A stretch of DNA of 64,000 nucleotides from Eumeta japonica (taxonomy: Eukaryota > Arthropoda > Insecta > Lepidoptera > Psychidae): NCBI GenBank assembly GCA_005406025.1, contig BGZK01000092.1, positions 434,001 through 498,000 of the forward strand, read 5' to 3'. Positions 57,561-64,000 of the stretch are shown one piece after another. The notes below the pieces were generated by a model. The model was given only the letters and a program-made list of their open reading frames with translations. It was not told where the DNA came from and searched no databases. The position numbers were made by a program, and so were the translations under genes. The stretch's first letter is position 1; each line of letters starts with the position of its first letter.

Positions 57561-57904
57561 ATTGTTTTATAATGTACAATAATAAATCAAATTTAATGTA
57601 CTACGATTTGGTGAACGATATCCTTGTCAAGTCGTCTTTCGCTAATAATGGGTGGGGATCTAGGGAAACTAAAAAACCTGTTTGCATGTATTTCTGGAAG
57701 AGAAATCTGAAAAATAAATAAAGAACTAAATGAAAAATAAACAAATTAAAAAAAAATAAGTCTCCACAACTACATCACCTATCTGAACAAAGACTATCCG
57801 TCGCTCAAGTTGGACGAAATTACATACAGTGTGCAAAATTTCATTAAGACCGGTTAAGTAGTCTCAGAGTTCATTACGGATCAACATCACGATGTCGTCT
57901 CAAT

Positions 57905-57939
57905 ATATAAAATTACCCGTTACGACGGGAATTTTATAT
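57905..57939. repeat. 15-bp inverted repeat with one extra base, 4-nt loop
   Basis: 'atataaaattacccgt' and 'acgggaattttatat' pair around TACG, with a single A unpaired. Confidence 0.75.
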
Positions 57940-57959
57940 CAATATATATGTAAAATTCT

Positions 57960-58375
57960 TAACTTCTAAAATATAAATATTACATGTGTGTATATTGTCG
58001 TTGAGTTTTTGTCTAATGACCACTGTGTTGATACATCGCAGCATATAAATACATATGCGCAATAAATAACTAAACTAGTATATCTAATAATATTCAAATT
58101 AGTTTAACATCCAATATGGATTTACTTTAAACTTGGCTAATATAAGATAGTGAGCCTGACCGCCGCAATGATACTGTCGTTTAAAAGGAACACTATTAAA
58201 AGAGTTTCTTAAGTAAGCCCAAAGATTAATTTATAAGATCCACGAGAATATTGCATTCCTTTTCCCATATAATAATTTTGCTTACGTTATTGATTAAAAG
58301 AACGTCGATGAAATAAATAATATAAGCTTAGGACCTGTAATTTAATCATTTTACAATTTACCCAGTTTGTCTTCT
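57960..58375. other. AT-rich stretch, no gene seen
   Basis: Nothing recognisable. Confidence 0.5.
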
Positions 58376-58379
58376 TCTA

Positions 58380-59137
58380 AAATCGGCCACGAGCGTTCGG
58401 ACCATGTTAAGTATAGAGTTCCGTAGCCTTTACTACAAAGAAATGCATTATAGTTGAAAAAAAACTGCGTAGTTACACTTTTTCATGTTTTCCGTGCAGA
58501 GTAGGTATAAGCAATGTGGTCGCCTTATTTTAAGTGCGTTAAAACACAATAAAAACATTTACTACTGTCTCAAAATGTACAAATACGCCTTCGAAAAGTA
58601 CACCGGCAAAAGGACGTATCTTCATGGCACTTACGTTCTTTGGGTGAGAAGCACAGTCTTTCAGCATTAACTCAAAAACGATATATATCATCATTCTGAA
58701 AATAATTTTCGTCAAAAGTGTTAATTAAGCATTACCGTTGCAATTTTTTTTCATATTTTTTGAATATACGGTGTAACAAATAAAGGGGAGGTTAAAATTT
58801 ATGCTGATTTTGGAACGATTGTTTCTGAAAATATTCACTGAATCAAACGAAACGTTAATGTTTTTTAGAAAGGTTGTCGAAGTGTATGCCACAAGTTGAT
58901 GTTTGCTGAAAAAAAAATTATCAGCTTGTGTTACATGTATGGATTGCCCCCCACCTAGAAATATTTATAGTTGTTATTTAATTACCAAACTAAATAGCGG
59001 TGTATACAAGATACGTACTTCAACGATATACAGTTTGTACTTTTTGAGTCAAATGTCTGTAAAATATGGAGAGACGGACGATCCAACGGACATGACTATA
59101 AAGGTTTCCTTTTTGCTGTTTTTCTACGGAACCCAAA
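58380..59137 (+). repeat. ~760-bp dispersed repeat, copy 2
   Basis: Same family and orientation as 32304-33070. It starts 'atcggccacgagcgttcgga' and ends 'ttctacggaacccaaa'. It shares 'tatcttcatggcacttacg', 'gatgtttgctgaaaaaaaaa' and 'attttggaacgat'. Length about 758 bp. A short frame 58485-58670 lies within it. Confidence 0.8.
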
Positions 59138-59279
59138 TAATTAACTAATTCATAGTTGGGAATCATTAATGACACAATTTCGAATTCGTGAAGCACCAAC
59201 CCACACACGACAAGCGACGCCAAACAATGCTGCAACACGGAGGCCATTGTGATTGTTGAAACAAACAACATTTGGCTAT

Positions 59280-59585
59280 TTCACAACGCGGGACCGCTTC
59301 CTCGGTAGTCGGCTGCGGGCCGGCTACCATTAATCCGTGTAAGGCGACACCGCGCGCCTTGACGGAGCGGACCACCCGACGGCGCGCGTAATCCGACCAC
59401 TGAGTCCTTTCACGTAGCGCCTTTTTGGATAATCGCGTCGGCAGACGGTCGTGGCGAGGCTCGTTCTAATTCGACAGTACGACAGTCATATGAACCCGTC
59501 GAAGAGACCGCCGAGAGTCGTCAAGATGTTGAACATAGTTGTGTCGAGTTAAGGCCGACTCGATGACTAAGTGCTGTGATTTTTA
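59280..59585 (+). promoter_or_regulatory. Extended CpG-rich block, candidate promoter/5' UTR region
   Basis: About 300 bp of CpG-rich to GC-balanced DNA ('gtcggctgcgggccggctac', 'cgacggcgcgcgtaatccga', 'cgtcggcagacggtcgtggc', 'cgaagagaccgccgagagtc'). It is the largest such block near the spliced exon at 61471-61659. A promoter and non-coding first exon here would fit the layout. A GT-containing site 'gggtaatacc' near 59614 could be a donor. All of this is inference. The minus-strand frames across it look compositional. Confidence 0.3.
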
Positions 59586-59964
59586 CATTATTTCGACGGA
59601 CAATGCACTAACGGGTAATACCATTTTTTCATTGGCGAAATATGCTTTTAGAAATTGCACCTATGGACAGTAGGGTACTGTGGATGATCTGGACAGCATA
59701 GCTTTAAGAATGTTAAACGATTGTCAGCTAAAAAGTTTTATTCGTATTTGCTTATATAATTTTAGTCTATAAACTATTTTCATTTATGTATTTCCTGCAT
59801 GCGTGGCGATTTAAATATTACAAGTCCATTTTCACAACTATTCTTGATGAATTCAAAAGATTTACCATTATTTTCTATCCCCTCTTTCACATTAAGTGCT
59901 CTGGAAGGCGCCGTAGAAACCGACTCGCATTCTCCACTCAAAAGTCACACACTATTACGGTTAG

Positions 59965-60262
59965 GTGGAGCTAGAGCGCGCGCCGACGTTGAGGCTCGAG
60001 GGGGTGTCCATCGCAGTGGTTACGGACACGAGAGGGCTCGGATTTACCATCGATACTACCTTTAACTTTGGACAGCATGCCAAGGAGACGAGCGAGAGGG
60101 CCCCGAAATGTTACGCCAAGTTGTCCCGGGTGTCTGCATCTTCATGAGTGCTCAGATATCTGGTACTGAAATTAATATGTAGGGGTACCTTCATAGCGAT
60201 CATTGCGTATGCGGCGGCGGTGTGGTTCCGCAGGGCCACGTATATCAAGAAAAACAAACATT
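59965..60262 (+). pseudogene. R1-like LINE reverse transcriptase fragment, one in-frame stop
   Basis: The frame reads 'PTLRLEGVSIAVVTDTRGLG', then FTIDTTFNFGQHAKE and 'APKCYAKLSRVSASS', then TGA, and continues in the same frame with 'VLRYLVLKLICRGTFIAIIA' and YAAAVWFRRATY up to a stop near 60262. This is the C-terminal RT region of R1/I-group LINEs, which reads approximately RYLG-x-x-x-D, H-x-x-x-x-x-x-K, K-x-x-R-V, Y-x-G-x-F-x-A-x-x-x-Y-A-A-x-V-W. TGA stands where the family has Trp. Weaker homology in another frame begins at about 59900. GC content is clearly above the flanks. No catalytic FADD box or 3' UTR is present. Confidence 0.8.
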
Positions 60263-61005
60263 ATTAACACTTTTTTTATTTCTAAAAAATATTTATCTTG
60301 TTTAATTAAAAAAAACATTATTAATTTTTTTCATGGACATCGGAGTATTTGTTTATGAATATAGTTCAGCGGGAAAACTTCATGTGTGGAGTACATTTTT
60401 TCATTCATTACTTTTAGATTCATAGTGAATAGTTTTATTTTGAATATCTTTAGCCTGACCCGTGTACTTTGTTTATAAAGATTATATTTCTTAAAAATTT
60501 CTAACATACGCATATATTATTTTCTTGCGTTAGAGTGACAGTGCCACTAAACCCGTCGTGTGGGTTAAAGTATCAACTAAATAAAGAGAATAAAGTAAAA
60601 AAACGGGTCGCATATAAATTGCCGTGTTTCACTTTCAATTATATTTCTTTTATACATGTCTTGAAATTGTTTAGATAAAAATCAGTATGAAAATATTTAT
60701 TTCGTATAAAGCTCGTTTCATCAACGATATTATTGTGGACTTCCTAAGAGTATTAAATACCTATACCACGAATTTGTCTCATATATTTATTCAATGATAT
60801 GAATTTAGTAATAAATATATGAAAAAAATATATTATCTGGCAACAGTCAGCCTGCTAAAGTGTGTTCACGCCTACAATCCTACATTTGTACTTTTAGACC
60901 TTTGTTACAGTTGAATAACTGTTTGATGCACAATAAATTCATTCGGGATATATCAACTTGTAGAACTAGAAAGCAGATAAGCCGACAGGTAATATAGGGT
61001 TTTAA
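60263..61005. other. AT-rich stretch, no gene seen
   Basis: Nothing recognisable. A minus-strand frame at 60331-60513 is featureless. Confidence 0.5.
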
Positions 61006-61009
61006 TCGA

Positions 61010-61250
61010 TTTTGCGTTTACGTATATATACGGAACTCTCAGTATCCCGACACGCACTTAGCCGTTCTTATCCTCTTCGAGGCACGAAGTACTGAGGCCT
61101 ATCTAAAATAAGACTACCCGAAATCCCATGCGCACGAGTTAAATTAATTAGGGCCCGCCGCGCCGGTACAAATGGCTCATAAATAAAGCGACCACCGGCG
61201 GCCCACGCGCTCCGGACTCACTGAGGCGCTTTTTTTTCTCGACTTTAGAT
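61010..61250. promoter_or_regulatory. Island with TTAATTAG and CpG-rich sequence, candidate enhancer
   Basis: 'ttaaattaattagggcccgc' followed by 'gccgcgccggtacaaatggc' and 'cataaataaagcgaccaccg'. Balanced upstream part with 'cacttagccgttcttatcct'. Lies 220 bp upstream of the spliced exon at 61471. Confidence 0.33.
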
Positions 61251-61470
61251 TCCACTTTCTCACCTAACATTACATTTTATGTGTAATTCATCTATGCTAG
61301 AAATGCATATATGTGCATTGCTTAGTACAAAAATGTACCTCTTGACGTACACCCGAATCATACGGATTAGACGGACAGGTGCCACAGTTTGAATGTTAAG
61401 CGACGATAACACTTTAGTTGCAAAAAACTAATCACAAAATAGTATGCGATAATATTTACTTTTTGCACAG

Positions 61471-61659
61471 ACGCAACACATTCGATATGTTTGAATATTT
61501 CTGCTTAAAGTTTAGTTATTTTTTATCCGACTGCAAAAGAAAGGTTATATTCTTCGCTGTTATCTACGTATGTGTGTTTTTAATAGTCATTATTATCTCG
61601 TTCCATCCAAACGACTCTATGAATTCGTACAATAAAGGATTGTTAGATTTGTCTTACAG
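61471..61659 (+). CDS. Spliced coding exon: N-terminus of a type II-like membrane protein
   Basis: The best host-gene candidate of the window. A pyrimidine-rich acceptor 'tttactttttgcacag' ends at 61470, ATG is at 61487, and a consensus donor ACAG|GTAAGT lies at 61659/61660. The coding part is 57 codons plus two bases. It begins 'MFEYFCLKFSYFLSDCKRKV', with Lys/Arg just before a hydrophobic segment IFFAVIYVCVFLIVIIIS (about residues 21-38), then 'FHPNDSMNSYNKGLLDLSY'. A short basic cytosolic tail plus one membrane segment and a polar stem is the layout of Golgi glycosyltransferases and sulfotransferases (type II). That assignment is by layout only. An upstream in-frame ATG at 61418 would give a longer start if the acceptor is not used. 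The next exon was not found before the window end, so the gene probably continues beyond it or across a long intron. Confidence 0.6.
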
Positions 61660-62070
61660 GTAAGTGATCATTGATTTGTAACATACATAACACAGCTCTA
61701 CAAAAAATAATTTTTTTTTTTGTTGCTCTGGATATTTTAGCCAATTTTGATATTTTTAAGTACCCAGATTACGAATTTATTCATAAAAGTATTGAATGTG
61801 CTCTTGTTTTTATGATTATTGCATACCTTATATTTTGATCAATTATCGGCTTGTTAGTAATAATATTTAATTTTCCAGTCATGATTAGGGCTCTGCGCAG
61901 TTTTTTCGCGCATACAAACATCACGTGATCCTCTCTCTCAGGCCCTTTACTCCACAGAACAGCTGAGATCTTAGTTATTTGAATATATTGAAGTATTTAC
62001 ACGTGAATATGTAGGTATAAGTTGTCATGTGTCAACACATTGTTCTATTTACTAATTGTTCATTTAAATA
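61660..62070 (+). other. Presumed intron sequence
   Basis: Follows the GTAAGT donor. AT-rich with a small patch at 61895-61975 ('cacgtgatcctctctctcag'). No exon identified. Confidence 0.35.
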
Positions 62071-62073
62071 TAT

Positions 62074-62610
62074 TTGTTTTGTCTTTTAAAACATGAGTTC
62101 ATCAGAAAGAAATTGAGAAATTGTTTCAATTACATTTGTAGAAAATTTCCGAAGCTTAGTATGGAAAAGCTGAAAGGTGGAATATTTGATGGTCCCCAAA
62201 TACGGCAATTAATGAAAGATACCGATTTTATCAAAGTTATGACTGTTCCGGAAAGTGATGCTTGGAAAAGTTTTGTGTTGGTAGTCGAAAATTTCCTAGG
62301 TAACCATAAAGCACCAAATTATGAAGAAATTGTGCAAAATATGTTGACAAACTTTCAGACATTAGGAGCAAATATGAGTATCAAATTACACTATCTCCGA
62401 AATCATCTGGATAAATTTCCGGATAACTTAGGAAATTATAGTGAGGAACAGGGGGAACGGTTCCACCAGGATCTGAAAGTGATGGAAGAAAGGTATCAGG
62501 GTCAGTGGGATTGTCACATGATGGCAGATTACTGCTGGTCTTTAAAAAGAGATTGTCCCCTTAAAAATTATAAAAGAAAAGCTCATAAATGGCGTTTTAT
62601 TGAAATATGA
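62074..62610 (+). pseudogene. C-terminal fragment of a widespread uncharacterised multicopy protein family
   Basis: This open frame of 178 codons opens with TTG, and the first in-frame ATG is at 62161. An AG at 62140-62141 ('tacatttgtag') could be a splice acceptor. The sequence has strong protein character: 'FPKLSMEKLKGGIFDGPQIR', 'LMKDTDFIKVM', 'LHYLRNHLDKFPDNLGN', 'EEQGERFHQDLKVMEERYQG', 'DCHMMADYCWSLKRDCP'. I recognise the LHYLxxHLDxFPxNLG / EEQGERFHQD / MEERYQGxW / MMADYCWxLKRD pattern from many repeated hypothetical proteins of arthropods and other animals. These are probably mobile-element derived, function unknown. The family homology starts before 62161 and the N-terminus is missing. 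It may be a last exon, a truncated copy or a retrocopy. No internal stop is present in 537 nt, so it may be young. Confidence 0.65.
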
Positions 62611-62734
62611 AATATGTTTTCGACATTGTTCTCTGTTTTTTTCGATGTACCTTTATTTTTCAAAACAAAACTGACATTATAAATATACCTGATATTTTGT
62701 TTCATGTTTTCCGATTTTTGTAATGTAAAATGAA

Positions 62735-62754
62735 AATAAAGATTAAAAAAAAAA
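62735..62754 (+). promoter_or_regulatory. Polyadenylation signal and A tract after the conserved ORF
   Basis: AATAAA at 62735-62740 is followed 4 nt later by ten A residues (62745-62754). This marks a transcript 3' end or, if the A tract is templated, the tail of a retrocopy. Confidence 0.45.
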
Positions 62755-63475
62755 CCAGAGCAAATCTTAGAAAATTATTGATAGTTTCATGAATTGTGAG
62801 CATAAATATATCCAAAATCGATGTTATATTTAGAGCAACAAAATCACTGTTGACCAGTGAATCAAAATACAGAATGATAATATGCTATTTTTTTTCTTCC
62901 AAACCCACCTAGTAGGGTACTTTTAAAAGCGAAGTTAAAATGGTAAACGAACATGAATCAAAATAATTTGAAACAAATAATTGCCAAATGAGATGTTTAA
63001 ATTGGGGTCGAGGGTACACTTTTAAAAGAACTATCAATTGTGAAAGGTTTTAAAAGACGACTTTGGCACTAGATCTTAGGAGAGTTACAATTTTTTAACG
63101 CAAAATTTCACGTCCGACTGCACGTACCACTACATAAAGCACAGCATTGTGTTATGGTCTGGCCTAACAGTTCCTCTCACAGACGTAAGGGTGATGTTAG
63201 CACCCGTAGAGAGCGTATAGATCTTGTATTCTGTGTCGGCAGTTTTGTCTTAGTTTATGCTATTAACGTTCTCTCTACACACTCTTCTCTGGCACTACTC
63301 CAGCAGATAGACATTGCAGTATCTTCTAAAAACCAAAAAAATGGTATTATAACTTTAAAAGTAGATTTATGAATATACAACAGTAATTACCTTCGACACT
63401 AAAAAGCCCTAAATAAAAAGTAACATTAACAAAAGACTTTGGGGACAAATCAATGATCACAATATGTTTGCTGAT
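62755..63475. other. Intergenic or intronic stretch, no gene supported
   Basis: A 72-codon frame at 63154-63372 has no domain features. Otherwise AT-rich. Confidence 0.4.
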
Positions 63476-63480
63476 GGTTT

Positions 63481-63520
63481 GTGCGTGCGTGCGTGCGTGT
63501 GCGTGTGTGTGTGTGTGTAT
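63481..63520. repeat. (TGCG)n/(TG)n microsatellite
   Basis: 'gtgcgtgcgtgcgtgtgcgt' then (GT)n. It directly precedes the third copy of the ~760-bp repeat. Confidence 0.9.
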
Positions 63521-63522
63521 GT

Positions 63523-64000
63523 AAACCGGCCAAGACTATGCTCACTAAAGAGTTCTGAAGCCGTTACTATAAAGAAATGCACTGCAGATGAAAAAAGTAT
63601 GCTGTTACACATTTTTCAATGTTTTCCCCACATAATAAATATAAGCACTTTAATCAACTACAATGAGAGACACAAGTAGTCGACTGTTACTCGTAAATTA
63701 GTGCAAACTAAAAAGCACTAACAAAAGATCGTATCTTCATGGCACTTTTGTTGTTTTGTTGAGAAGTGTAGTTTTTCTCCAAGTACTAAAAAGCGGTGTA
63801 TACGATCATGTTCAAAATAATTTTCATTGAAAGTATTTATTTGGCTTTGTATTTACTAACATTTGCATTTTTTTGATATTTTTTGGATACATGGTTTAAA
63901 AAATGAAGAGGGGAAATACAATTTATTTTCGGAACGATTATTTACGAAAATATTCAGTTGATCAAAAAAATTATTTAGAAATCTTAAAGCGTTTTTTAAA
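63523..64000 (+). repeat. ~760-bp dispersed repeat, copy 3 (cut by window end)
   Basis: Starts 'aaaccggccaagactatgct' and shares 'aaagaaatgcact', 'gtatcttcatggcactttt', 'gatcatgttcaaaataattt' and 'atttattttcggaacgatta' with copies 1 and 2. It continues past the window edge. Confidence 0.8.

Noticed and set aside
57371..57721. 116-codon plus-strand frame and its antisense partner
   Set aside because: Both arise from the degenerate CCGATTC-type repeat; the translations are repeat-driven.
61471..62610. One gene joining the exon at 61471-61659 to the ORF at 62074-62610
   Set aside because: The downstream ORF belongs to a family that recurs as separate multicopy proteins, and the frame/phase match at 62142 is not compelling evidence. 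They are kept as separate features.

Overview
This window is AT-rich nuclear DNA from an insect, most probably a moth or butterfly (Lepidoptera). It looks like a gene-poor intergenic or long-intron stretch. The taxonomic call is an inference. It rests on the strong AT bias interrupted by short CpG-rich islands, on the mix of decayed mobile elements (mariner, piggyBac-like, Jockey-, RTE- and R1-like LINEs, a tRNA-derived SINE), and on repeat signatures that I associate with lepidopteran genomes. Those signatures are the LINE 3'-end motif around 'gtttcttgc', a dispersed repeat with GGCCA at its start and a 'ggttccgta'-like motif, and tails ending in 'gcgggc...gctagt'. No rRNA, tRNA gene, CRISPR array or bacterial-type operon was seen. 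Nearly all open frames are short and look like chance.

Layout. 0-10 kb: a mariner pseudogene (1.45-2.37 kb, minus), dispersed repeats, an RTE-type reverse-transcriptase tail (6.2 kb), a CpG-rich island (8.2 kb) and a tandem repeat of about 120 bp (9.5 kb). 10-21 kb: AT-rich DNA with CpG-rich or homeodomain-site-like islands, a LINE 3' end and a foldback element. 21.5-22.6 kb: a 5'-truncated Jockey-like LINE containing a perfect 21-bp hairpin. 26.36-27.46 kb: an internally deleted piggyBac-like element with TTAA duplications. 27.7-28.96 kb: a near full-length, dead mariner of the same family as the first. 29-36 kb: hairpins, a SINE, a CpG island and the first of three copies of a ~760-bp dispersed repeat. 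36.8-37.95 kb: a LINE fragment that keeps the endonuclease but has lost the reverse transcriptase. 38-57 kb: mostly AT-rich with islands, small palindromes, foldback and tandem repeats, a possible small first exon at 50.0 kb and a 39-bp minisatellite at 56.7 kb. 58.4-64 kb: repeat copies 2 and 3, an R1-like RT fragment (60 kb), a convincing protein-coding exon with splice sites on both sides (61.47-61.66 kb, N-terminus of a type II-like membrane protein), and the C-terminal part of a widespread uncharacterised multicopy protein family (62.1-62.6 kb).

The genes do not form a pathway. The best candidate for a host gene is the exon at 61.47 kb, perhaps driven from the CpG-rich, promoter-like block at 59.3-59.6 kb. 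The rest is best read as a transposon graveyard around many candidate cis-regulatory islands. The most unusual structural signal is a recurring class of near-perfect short hairpins (15-28 bp arms, 3-8 nt loops) at unrelated sites.
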